In this document: in pieces, positions 57,400 to 64,000 of the stretch
How positions within the stretch are numbered: position 1 is the first letter of the stretch
Layout of the letters: each line of letters opens with the position of its first letter
Assembly: GCF_019565455.1 (NCBI RefSeq)
Contig: NZ_CP067377.1
Span: forward strand, 2,300,001-2,364,000
Origin: Flavobacterium oreochromis
Lineage (GTDB): Bacteria; Bacteroidota; Bacteroidia; Flavobacteriales; Flavobacteriaceae
Length of the DNA stretch: 64,000 nt
Direction of reading: 5' to 3'
Program-made: the position numbers and the translations under genes
The notes under the pieces: model-generated
What the model was told of the DNA's origin: nothing
The model's input: only the letters and a program-made list of their open reading frames with translations
The model's database searches: none

Positions 57400-57430
57400 A
57401 AAAGTCCTGCAAAATTGTAGGACTTTTTTT
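57400..57430 (+). terminator. terminator after rpsA
   Basis: AAAGTCCT and AGGACTTT pair around a CAAAATTG-containing loop, followed by seven T. Confidence 0.88.
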
Positions 57431-57466
57431 GTTATTTTGAATAATTAATTTTTTTGAACAATTAAT

Positions 57467-57883
57467 TTGCTGTTTAATCATGCCAATAATCATAACTATG
57501 TGTTTTTCAAAATCAAAATAAAGTTGAATTTAGTTGCTGGTAATAGCTTTAGTAAAAACGCAAATATCTATTTTGATTATAATTTTTCTATTACAACTAA
57601 TACGGCTACCATGACTATAGCTGCTTTAAAAAATAAGATTTTGAATTCAATAGTTATTTTAGATTGTATCCAAATCCTGTAGAGGCTACTTTAAATATAG
57701 GATCAAAAGATACTATTGAAGTGGATTCAATTCAGATATAATGCTTTGGAACAACTGGTTTTTGTAATTCCAAGTGCTCAAAATATGAATACAATTGATG
57801 TATCAAGTTTAACTTCAGGGAATTATTTTATAAAAATAAAATCTGATAAAGGAACCTCAAATACAAAGTTTCTCAAACAATAA
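57467..57883 (+). pseudogene. remnant of a type IX secreted protein: C-terminal repeat plus sorting domain
   Basis: Only the 3' end of a large secreted protein survives. The first frame reads AGNSFSKNANIYFDYNFSI, a repeat type common just before sorting domains. After a frame change comes FRLYPNPVEATLNIG, the opening of a type A T9SS sorting domain. After a second change comes the domain end, SLTSGNYFIKIKSDKGTSN. At least two frame breaks are present and there is no upstream part: the rpsA terminator ends 37 bp before. An own terminator (57882-57913) is kept. It shows that T9SS substrates of this class exist in the genome. Confidence 0.72.
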
Positions 57884-57913
57884 AAAAAGTCCCGAGCCAT
57901 CGGGACTTTTTTT
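57882..57913. terminator. terminator behind the sorting-domain remnant
   Basis: AAAAAAAGTCCCGA pairs with TCGGGACTTTTTTT around a 4-nt loop; T tracts in both directions. Confidence 0.88.
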
Positions 57914-57959
57914 ATCAAAAAAAAATGTACTTTTACATTCCAAATGAAATAACATAACC

Positions 57960-58496
57960 ATGAGTCATAAAACGCTGCTTACTTCTACAGAAGTAAATAT
58001 TATACTCCATCGTTTGGCTTGTCAGCTTATTGAAAATCACTTAGATTTTTCAGAAACAGTCTTAATTGGGATTCAACCTCGCGGTGTCTATTTAGCGAAG
58101 CGATTATTGCAAATCTTAGAACAAGAATATGAGGTTCCCTCCGTACAAATTGGTTATTTAGATATTACTTTCTTTAGAGATGATTTTAGACGTGGTGAAA
58201 CCCTAGAAGCTAATAAAACACAAATAGATTTCTTAGTCGAAGGGAAGAAAGTAATCTTTATAGATGATGTATTGTATACAGGTCGAAGTATTAATGCTGC
58301 TTTGCAAGCCTTACAATCTTTTGGTAGACCAAGTGAAGTAGAATTATTGGTATTAATTGATAGACGATTTAGTCGTCATTTGCCTATACAGCCTGATTAT
58401 AGAGGAAGGCAAGTAGATGCTATCAATTATGAAAAAGTAGTGGTAAAATGGAAAGAAATCCATGGTGAGGATGCAGTAGAATTAATAACAAAGTAA
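57960..58496 (+). CDS. pyrR: PyrR: pyrimidine operon regulator / uracil phosphoribosyltransferase
   Basis: A phosphoribosyltransferase-fold protein of 178 residues with the PRPP loop VIFIDDVLYTGRS and the PyrR-type segments GIQPRGVYLAKRL and DRRFSRHLPIQPDY. In Gram-positive bacteria PyrR attenuates pyr mRNA; in Bacteroidota the regulatory role is less certain and no anti-terminator structure is evident in the 46 bp upstream. It is followed by pyrB after a single base, so the two are co-translated. Confidence 0.93.
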   Translation: MSHKTLLTSTEVNIILHRLACQLIENHLDFSETVLIGIQPRGVYLAKRLLQILEQEYEVPSVQIGYLDITFFRDDFRRGETLEANKTQIDFLVEGKKVIFIDDVLYTGRSINAALQALQSFGRPSEVELLVLIDRRFSRHLPIQPDYRGRQVDAINYEKVVVKWKEIHGEDAVELITK

Positions 58497-58497
58497 A

Positions 58498-59424
58498 ATG
58501 AAAGAATTAAGCGTAAATCACTTATTAGGGATTAAATATATAACTGAAGAAGATATTCAGTTAATTTTTGAAACCGCTGATCATTTTAAAGAAGTAATTA
58601 ATCGTCCAATTAAAAAAGTACCTTCTTTACGTGATATCACCATTGCTAATATCTTCTTTGAAAATAGTACACGTACAAAACTATCATTTGAGCTAGCTCA
58701 AAAAAGGTTATCCGCTGATATTGTAAATTTTGCAGCCTCTAGTTCTTCTGTTACAAAAGGAGAAACTCTTATTGATACAGTGAATAATATACTTTCTATG
58801 AAAGTAGATATGGTCGTTATGCGTCATTCATCACCAGGTGCTGCTGTTTTTCTTTCAAAAAATGTAAAAGCAAGTATTGTAAATGCAGGAGATGGAGCAC
58901 ATGAGCATCCTACACAAGCATTGTTAGATGCTTATACTATTCGTGAAAAATTAGGTGACGTAGCTGGAAAAAAAGTGGTAATTGTAGGAGATATTTTGCA
59001 TTCAAGGGTAGCCTTATCTAATATTTATTCATTACAAAAATTAGGTGCTCAAGTTAAAGTTTGTGGTCCTAATACTTTAATTCCGCGCTATATTAGAGAG
59101 TTAGGGGTAGAAGTAGAGCCTAATTTAAGAAAAGCACTTGAATGGTGCGATGTAGCCAATATGTTACGTGTTCAAAATGAACGTTTAGATGTAAGTTATT
59201 TCCCTTCTACACGTGAGTATACCATGCAATATGGATTAGATAAAGATTTATTAAATTCTTTAAATAAAGAAATAGTTGTAATGCATCCTGGTCCTATTAA
59301 TCGTGGGGTGGAAATTACCAGCGATGTAGCTGATTCTAAACAATCTGTTATTTTAGATCAAGTAGAAAATGGAGTGGCAGTTCGCATGGCAGTAATTTAT
59401 TTATTAGCTTCAAAAATTAAATAA
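58498..59424 (+). CDS. pyrB: aspartate carbamoyltransferase catalytic subunit
   Basis: Condenses carbamoyl phosphate with aspartate in pyrimidine synthesis. The 308-residue protein has the carbamoyl phosphate motif FFENSTRTKLSFE, VMRHSSPGAA, HPTQALLDAYTIRE and VMHPGPINRGVEI, all intact. No pyrI regulatory subunit gene follows, so the enzyme is of the unregulated or PyrR-linked type. The stop codon lies in a 47-bp perfect palindrome. Confidence 0.96.
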   Translation: MKELSVNHLLGIKYITEEDIQLIFETADHFKEVINRPIKKVPSLRDITIANIFFENSTRTKLSFELAQKRLSADIVNFAASSSSVTKGETLIDTVNNILSMKVDMVVMRHSSPGAAVFLSKNVKASIVNAGDGAHEHPTQALLDAYTIREKLGDVAGKKVVIVGDILHSRVALSNIYSLQKLGAQVKVCGPNTLIPRYIRELGVEVEPNLRKALEWCDVANMLRVQNERLDVSYFPSTREYTMQYGLDKDLLNSLNKEIVVMHPGPINRGVEITSDVADSKQSVILDQVENGVAVRMAVIYLLASKIK

Positions 59425-59455
59425 AAATGATAATCATTTTTATTTAATTTTTGAA
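59409..59455. repeat. 47-bp perfect palindrome across the pyrB stop codon
   Basis: Arms of 23 bp, 59409-59431 and 59433-59455, are exact reverse complements around a single A; the core reads AAAAATGATAATCATTTTT. The pyrB stop codon (59422-59424) is in the left arm. No T tract follows the right arm. Confidence 0.85.
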
Positions 59456-59482
59456 TGATTAATTTAGTGAAGAAAAAAAGTA

Positions 59483-59815
59483 ATGAAAGTTGATCAAAGA
59501 GGACATACTACCATTATAAAAGATACAGAAGGTAGTTCTGATGTTTTTTTACAAAAACTAATCAGTCAGTATAATACATTTAAGGATGTTAATTTAATTA
59601 TAGATATTACACACGATGATTCAGTTAATTTAGAAGCAATTAATTCTTTTATAGAATTATCAGATAAACATAAAGCTTTAAAGAAGTCTTTTGTATTAGT
59701 GGCAGAAGGAATTGATTTTAATGAGGTTCCTGATTCTATATTAGTAGTTCCTACTTTATTAGAAGCACACGATATAATAGAAATGGAAGAAATAGAACGA
59801 GATTTAGGTTTTTAA
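59483..59815 (+). CDS. small STAS-like conserved protein
   Basis: A 110-residue alpha-beta protein (MKVDQRGHTTIIKDTEGS, LIIDITHDDSVNLEAINSFIELS, SFVLVAEGIDFNEVP, LLEAHDIIEMEEIERDLGF) whose order of strands and helices suggests a STAS-type fold. In related genomes I associate this gene with ribonuclease Z directly downstream; here no rnz follows, and a terminator and degraded DNA come instead. It may be part of the pyrRB transcript if the intervening palindrome does not stop transcription. Function unknown. Confidence 0.6.
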   Translation: MKVDQRGHTTIIKDTEGSSDVFLQKLISQYNTFKDVNLIIDITHDDSVNLEAINSFIELSDKHKALKKSFVLVAEGIDFNEVPDSILVVPTLLEAHDIIEMEEIERDLGF

Positions 59816-59832
59816 CCTTTTGGAACAAATAG

Positions 59833-59856
59833 AGAAGGTTTATTCCCTTCTTTTTT
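59833..59856 (+). terminator. terminator after the STAS-like gene
   Basis: AGAAGG (59833-59838) pairs with CCTTCT (59846-59851) and T follows. Confidence 0.75.
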
Positions 59857-60037
59857 ATATAAAATATATGATTAATATTTTATTTTTAGTCTGTTAATAG
59901 AAAAGATAATATTTTATATTTATTGCTTATCTAAGATAAAATATCGATGTAGATTTTTATAAATTGAGAGACATTCTTTTAAGTCATTTTATAGAAGGAT
60001 TTTATTTTGTAAATAAAAAGAATTAAATGAAGTAGTG

Positions 60038-60737
60038 ATGAAATATTGGACTTTTCCTAATAATTACTCAATTGTAGCAGTTTATTAAAATACAAACTTA
60101 CGATTAAAAATAGTCTTATAGAGGTTAGTAATTTAAATGAAAATAATATAGTTAGTACTTTAGTAACTCGTTATATAACACCTATTGAAATAATACAAAA
60201 TCAGATAACTCCTGTGATAACAATTTATTTTAAACTTTTAGGTTTGAATCGTTTTGTAGATTTTTCTTTATTAAATTCAGAAAATAATATATTTTATTTT
60301 AATCCCTTTATGATTATAAAGAAAAGATGAATGCAATTTTTAAAACATCTAATAGAAATTTGCAAAATAAGAGAGTTAGAAACAAGTTTAAAGAGAAAGA
60401 ATTTACCCTTTTATAAAATATTATTGTAGACTTTCCGTCAGATTTAAAGATTAATGAAATAACTCATAAGTATACTGTGTCAAGACAGTATTTGAATAAA
60501 ATATTTACAAAACAAGTAAAGAAATCACCTACAGAATTTAGAAAAATTCATCGCTTTAGGATATCATTAGTAAATCAAATAAGAGAAGGAAATTTTACTA
60601 AACTTTCTTATGAATCACAATTTTATGATCAGTCACACTTTGTTAGAGATTTTAAAGATTTAACGAGTTTTAAACCTACTGATTTTTTAAAATGTAGATA
60701 CAAACAAAGAAAATATATGGTTAGTTTTTTAACTTAG
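60038..60737 (+). pseudogene. AraC-family transcription regulator, degraded
   Basis: The last 86 codons (from 60477) are an intact AraC DNA-binding half: SRQYLNKIFTKQVKKSPTEFRKIHRFRISLVN, then YESQFYDQSHFVRDFKDLTSFKPTDF, the usual double helix-turn-helix with the PTEFR and SFKPTDF marks. Upstream, from ATG 60038 (MKYWTFPNNYSIVAVY), the ligand-binding half can be followed only through several frame changes and stops. The number and spread of lesions exceed the single-base homopolymer pattern seen elsewhere, so I call it a real pseudogene. Confidence 0.75.
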
Positions 60738-60798
60738 TTTACATTTTTACAATTTTAAAGGGAAAGATTATTTTTTATTTGTTTAAAAAATAATTATC

Positions 60799-61586
60799 AT
60801 GAAATTTTAAAAAAATCTATTTACTCTTATTGCTTTCTTTTTTGGAATATATGCGCAAAAAAAGTTTTTAAGAAAGAAATCCTACTAAATGGCGTTTTTC
60901 ATTTTAATAATCCAGGGCAAGATTTAACGAAATACAAAAAAATAGATGTATTAAATGATGCATCATAGAAAGAGCTTGAAAAAAATAATGAAACAATAAG
61001 CAAAATCCTACTAAAATTTTTACGGAATGGGATTATAAAAAACAAAAAGAATTAGATAGTTTGTATGACTTATATTTTAAAAATGACTATTTTGATTATG
61101 TGGCTAAAAATACCTAGAAATAATTTTTATGTAGAGAATGAAATTTTTTAATTAGGTTTTAGAATAGCAAAAAATAATAAAAATGAAAACTTAGGGAATA
61201 GATGTTTCCACTTCTTTTCCGTTTGATTCTCTTTTAATAGTTATTGATAAAGCAGGATAAAAGCAATTGAAAGATTCTGTTTTTAAAAGAATAAAAATTT
61301 TGAGAGATTAAAATTATCAGAAATTTTGCTAAAATTAAATAGTCATGTAAATAGAAAGTTTGATTTAGGATCTTATATTTCTTTGTTTAATTTAGTGGGA
61401 AAGACACAAGATTTTACAAGTGCTAATTTCGTAGCTGAATGGTATAGACGTAATTTACTTATGTATTCATTAGTTCAAAAATAAATGATAAGAAAAGAAG
61501 AAAAAGCGGTCGTTATTTTGGATAATAGTCATATTACTTTATTTAAACATTTTATTGATTTAGATGAGAATTATAAAAAGATTTAA
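60799..61586 (+). pseudogene. DUF5694-like secreted protein, heavily degraded
   Basis: Joining frames gives a signal-peptide-like start (ending FFFGIYAQ), then NGVFHFNNPGQDLTKYKKIDVLND, the opening of the DUF5694 (TraB/GumN-like) family. KIFTEWDYKKQKELDSLYD, FVAEWYRRNLLMYSLV and a final VILDNSHITLFKHF follow. Several frameshifts and in-frame stops (for example a TAG where CAG is expected near 60967) break it. Truly decayed, not an artefact. It directly follows the AraC pseudogene, so the two may have been lost together. Confidence 0.7.
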
Positions 61587-61597
61587 TGAAATAAAAT

Positions 61598-61630
61598 AAA
61601 AAAGGTTCGAATAACTTTCGAACCTTTTTT
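61598..61630 (-). terminator. terminator of the polyamine operon
   Basis: AAAAAAGGTTCGA (61598-61610) and TCGAACCTTTTTT (61618-61630) pair perfectly, with a T tract on the minus strand continuing into TTTTTTATTTTATTT. It lies 4 bp after the last gene of the operon. Confidence 0.88.
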
Positions 61631-61634
61631 ATTA

Positions 61635-62012
61635 TTAATCTTGGTCTTCATCCTCATCTTGATCTTCATCCTCATCTTCTTGATCTTCGTCTTCATCTTC
61701 AGATTGATCCTCTTTTTCTTCATCTGATGCAGCGTCAGAATCAATTTCTAAATCTTTTAATGCGTCTAGTGTATCATCACCATCGATATCGTCATCGTCG
61801 TCAAAGTTCACAATTCGATCTGCTAATTTAGTACTTACTTTTACTAAATAAATAGTGTCTTCAGTCTTAACTTCAACAGCTTCAATTGTTTCATTTTTAG
61901 CATTTTTAAAACGAATGATGTCAGAATCATCATAACCTTCAGGGAATTTCTCTACTAAAAGGTTTAAAATTTCACTCGTAAGCTTTGAATAATCTACAAT
62001 AACTCTTTTCAT
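61635..62012 (-). CDS. conserved protein with acidic Asp/Glu repeat tail
   Basis: A 125-residue protein with a small folded head (MKRVIVDYSKLTSEILNLLV, then VEVKTEDTIYLVKVSTKLA) and, from about residue 75, a highly acidic tail made of repeated E/D/Q units (EDEDEDQ). I have seen relatives labelled DNA primase, which nothing here supports. The tail is encoded by a low-complexity repeat at 61640-61720 that could vary in length. It follows the deoxyhypusine-synthase-like gene by 19 bp in one operon. Function unknown. Confidence 0.65.
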   Translation of the reverse strand: MKRVIVDYSKLTSEILNLLVEKFPEGYDDSDIIRFKNAKNETIEAVEVKTEDTIYLVKVSTKLADRIVNFDDDDDIDGDDTLDALKDLEIDSDAASDEEKEDQSEDEDEDQEDEDEDQDEDEDQD

Positions 62013-62031
62013 AAATTGGGGATAATCTTTT

Positions 62032-63006
62032 TTATTGGCCTAAAACGTATGCGAAAATTAATGGAGCAACAATAGTTGCGTCAGATTCAACGATGAATTT
62101 TGGAGTTGTAATGTCTAATTTGCCCCAAGTGATTTTTTCATTTGGAACAGCACCAGAATATGATCCGTAACTAGTGGTTGAGTCTGAAATTTGGCAGAAA
62201 TAACTCCAGAAAGGAACATCGTGCATTTCCATATCTTGATATAACATAGGAACAACACAAATAGGGAAGTCACCTGCAATACCACCACCAATTTGGAAAA
62301 ATCCTATTCCTTTTCCTTCACAGTTTTTAGTGTACCAATCAGCTAACCACATCATATATTCTACACCGCTTTTCATAGTGGTTGCTTGAAATTCACCTTT
62401 AATGCAGTAAGAAGCAAAAATATTACCCATTGTACTATCTTCCCATCCAGGTACTACTATTGGTAGGTTTTTTTCAGCAGCAGCAACCATCCAAGAATCT
62501 TTAGGGTCAATTTCGTAATATTGTTCTAAGACACCAGAATTAATCATTTGGTACATGAACTCATGAGGGAAATATCTTTCACCTGATTTATCAGCTTTAT
62601 TCCAAATATCATATAAATGTGATTGTAAACGACGGAAAGCTTCCTCTTCAGGAATACAAGTATCTGTTACACGATTGTAATGATTTTCTAACAAGTCCCA
62701 TTCTTCTTGTGGTGATAAATCACGATAGTTAGGAACTCTTTTGTATGAATTATGAGCTACAAGGTTCATAATATCTTCTTCTAAGTTAGCACCAGTGCAT
62801 GAAATGATATGTACTTTGTCTTGACGAATCATTTCAGCTAATGATTTTCCTAATTCGGCAGTACTCATAGCACCTGCTAAGGTAATCATCATTTTACCAT
62901 TGTCTAACAAATGTTCTTCATATCCTTTAGCTGCATCTACTAAAGCAGCTGCATTAAAATGAAGATAATGTTTTTCAATAAATTGACTAATAGGTCCTTT
63001 ATTCAT
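62032..63006 (-). CDS. deoxyhypusine-synthase-family enzyme, probable polyamine synthesis
   Basis: A 324-residue member of the deoxyhypusine synthase family. Seen motifs are LAGAMSTAELGKSLAEMIRQ, SCTGANLEEDIMN, PGWEDSTMGN, GGGIAGDFPI and YSGAVPNEKITWGKLD; the lysine of WGK aligns with the active-site lysine of the eukaryotic enzyme. Bacteria have no eIF5A, so bacterial relatives are thought to move the aminobutyl or related group between small polyamines, as in homospermidine synthase. The position 34 bp behind arginine decarboxylase supports a role using agmatine-derived polyamines. Precise substrates are not deducible from sequence. Confidence 0.8.
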   Translation of the reverse strand: MNKGPISQFIEKHYLHFNAAALVDAAKGYEEHLLDNGKMMITLAGAMSTAELGKSLAEMIRQDKVHIISCTGANLEEDIMNLVAHNSYKRVPNYRDLSPQEEWDLLENHYNRVTDTCIPEEEAFRRLQSHLYDIWNKADKSGERYFPHEFMYQMINSGVLEQYYEIDPKDSWMVAAAEKNLPIVVPGWEDSTMGNIFASYCIKGEFQATTMKSGVEYMMWLADWYTKNCEGKGIGFFQIGGGIAGDFPICVVPMLYQDMEMHDVPFWSYFCQISDSTTSYGSYSGAVPNEKITWGKLDITTPKFIVESDATIVAPLIFAYVLGQ

Positions 63007-63040
63007 TTTTATTTATTGTTTGTGTTTGTATTTTCTGTTG

Positions 63041-64000
63041 TTATTTTTTATTGTAACCTAATATCTCTAAAATTTCTTCTGCTTTTTGTTCTTCTGAAAA
63101 AACCTCTGTTGCAAAAATGCCATTTTTATCTTTATCAATCAAGATGTGTTTAGGTTGTGGTAAGATACAATGATGTAAACCTCCGTGTCCTCCTATTGTT
63201 TCTTGATATGCACCTGTGTTAAAGAAACCGATGTAAAGCGGTTTTTCTTTGTTGTATTTAGGAAGATAGATAGCGTTCATGTGTTGTTCAGAATTGTAAT
63301 AATCATCACCATCACATGTTAAACCTCCTAGTAGCACACGTTCGTAAGTATCATTCCAACGATTTACTGCTAACATAACAAAACGTTTGTTAATTGCCCA
63401 TGTATCAGGGAGTGTTGTGATAAAGGAAGAATCTATCATGTTCCAATTTTCTCTGTCATTTTGTTTTTTCTGATACAATACTTGATAAATAGCTCCTCCT
63501 GCTTCTCCAACTGTAAAAGAACCAAATTCAGTAAAGATATGAGGAACAGGAACTTCTGCTTCATCACAAGCGATTTTAATTTGGTTTAAGATTTCATCTA
63601 CCATGTATTGATAGTCATATTCAAAAGCTAATGAATTTTTAATAGGAAACCCTCCACCTATATTTAAACTATCTAAAGTTGGGCATTCTTTTTTAAGGTT
63701 GATATAAACCTTCATACATTTTAATAACTCATTCCAATAATAAGCTGTATCACGTATTCCGGCATTAATGAAAAAGTGAAGCATTTTTAGTTCAACTTTT
63801 TTGTTATCCTGAATATTTTTTCTGTAGAAAGGCACAATATCTTTATAACCTATTCCTAAGCGAGAAGTATAAAATTCAAACTTAGGTTCTTCTTCTGCTG
63901 CTATACGAATTCCGATTTTGAATTTACCGTCAATTTCTTCTTGTAATAAATCTAATTCTTCAAAATTATCAATAACCGGTACTGTATTTTTATGTCCGTT
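63041..64000 (-). CDS. speA: biosynthetic arginine decarboxylase, C-terminal part (start outside window)
   Basis: PLP-dependent decarboxylation of arginine to agmatine, the entry to polyamines. About 319 C-terminal residues are visible and the frame is open to the window edge. They show NIGGGFPI (phosphate loop of the alanine-racemase-fold family), the segment SSFITTLPDTWAI, the active-site cysteine region GGLTCDGDDYYN, and FNTGAYQETIGGHGGLHHC. It heads an operon with the deoxyhypusine-synthase-like gene and the acidic protein. A GTG at 63835 can be read as a start but is internal. Confidence 0.9.
   Translation of the reverse strand, partial: NGHKNTVPVIDNFEELDLLQEEIDGKFKIGIRIAAEEEPKFEFYTSRLGIGYKDIVPFYRKNIQDNKKVELKMLHFFINAGIRDTAYYWNELLKCMKVYINLKKECPTLDSLNIGGGFPIKNSLAFEYDYQYMVDEILNQIKIACDEAEVPVPHIFTEFGSFTVGEAGGAIYQVLYQKKQNDRENWNMIDSSFITTLPDTWAINKRFVMLAVNRWNDTYERVLLGGLTCDGDDYYNSEQHMNAIYLPKYNKEKPLYIGFFNTGAYQETIGGHGGLHHCILPQPKHILIDKDKNGIFATEVFSEEQKAEEILEILGYNKK

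Noticed and set aside
59816..61634. A novel gene system in the 1.8-kb gap
   Set aside because: The frames resolve into two known families with many lesions, so it is decay and not a new coding system.
61635..62012. DNA primase annotation for the acidic protein
   Set aside because: No zinc finger, TOPRIM or primase motif and only 125 residues.
62959..63153. 64-codon frame across the junction of speA and the next gene
   Set aside because: Overlaps two supported genes on the opposite strand; hydrophobic translation is a by-product.
1..64000. Phage, integrative element or defence island
   Set aside because: No integrase, transposase, structural phage, restriction or Cas-like proteins; gene content is core flavobacterial.

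Overview
The window comes from an AT-rich member of the Flavobacteriaceae (Bacteroidota), most likely Flavobacterium or a close relative. Three things point there. Promoters, where readable, follow the Bacteroidota pattern TTTG - 18 to 20 bp - TAnnTTTG, and Shine-Dalgarno sequences are absent. Type IX secretion genes (porX, porQ, and a C-terminal sorting-domain remnant) are present. The lpxD / lpxC-fabZ fusion / lpxA / efp order is also typical of the group. The content is almost entirely core chromosome: there are no phage, integrase, transposase, CRISPR, rRNA or tRNA genes that I can see.

Layout. 1-8 kb: tilS (cut by the window edge), a DinB-like protein, pabB, a type II NADH dehydrogenase, DoxX, a secreted M1 peptidase and an acyl-CoA carboxylase beta subunit. 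8-16 kb: a DUF47/PiT phosphate uptake pair, a DUF2490 outer-membrane protein, small conserved proteins, a 488-residue conserved protein of unknown role and a PhnP-like metallo-hydrolase. 16.3-17.4 kb: a gene-free stretch with two tandem copies of a structured RNA of about 220 nt on the minus strand. 17.4-26 kb: rdgB, uvrD, a His-rich small protein beside a ZnuD-like TonB-dependent receptor, and a secreted prolyl oligopeptidase. 26-36 kb: ffh, folD, a GNAT, ald, porX-tsaE and an M13 peptidase. 36-43 kb: an HD phosphohydrolase and the lipid A cluster with efp and a second LpxD-like gene, then sucD. 43-56 kb: acyl-CoA ligase, hydrolase, M48 lipoprotein, transporters, lon, porQ-cmk. 55.6-59.8 kb: rpsA, pyrR-pyrB and a small STAS-like gene. 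59.9-61.6 kb: a decaying patch with an AraC pseudogene and a DUF5694-like pseudogene. 61.6-64 kb: a polyamine operon (speA, deoxyhypusine-synthase-like gene, acidic protein) on the minus strand.

A dominating technical feature is that 14 otherwise well conserved genes, several normally essential, are broken by 18 single-base shortfalls, every one in a homopolymer run. I read these as consensus errors of the assembly, not biology, and annotate those genes at full length. By contrast the remnants at 57.5-57.9 and 60.0-61.6 kb carry scattered lesions, in the second case including nonsense substitutions, and look truly degraded.

The most interesting non-coding signal is the tandem RNA pair. Both copies keep a perfect 14-bp closing stem, an inner stem and their own -7 box and terminator, and base-pair asymmetries fix the strand; a 6S-like role is a testable guess. 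Other unexplained structure includes perfect 36- and 47-bp palindromes lying across stop codons, and a family of terminal-inverted-repeat elements placed behind genes.
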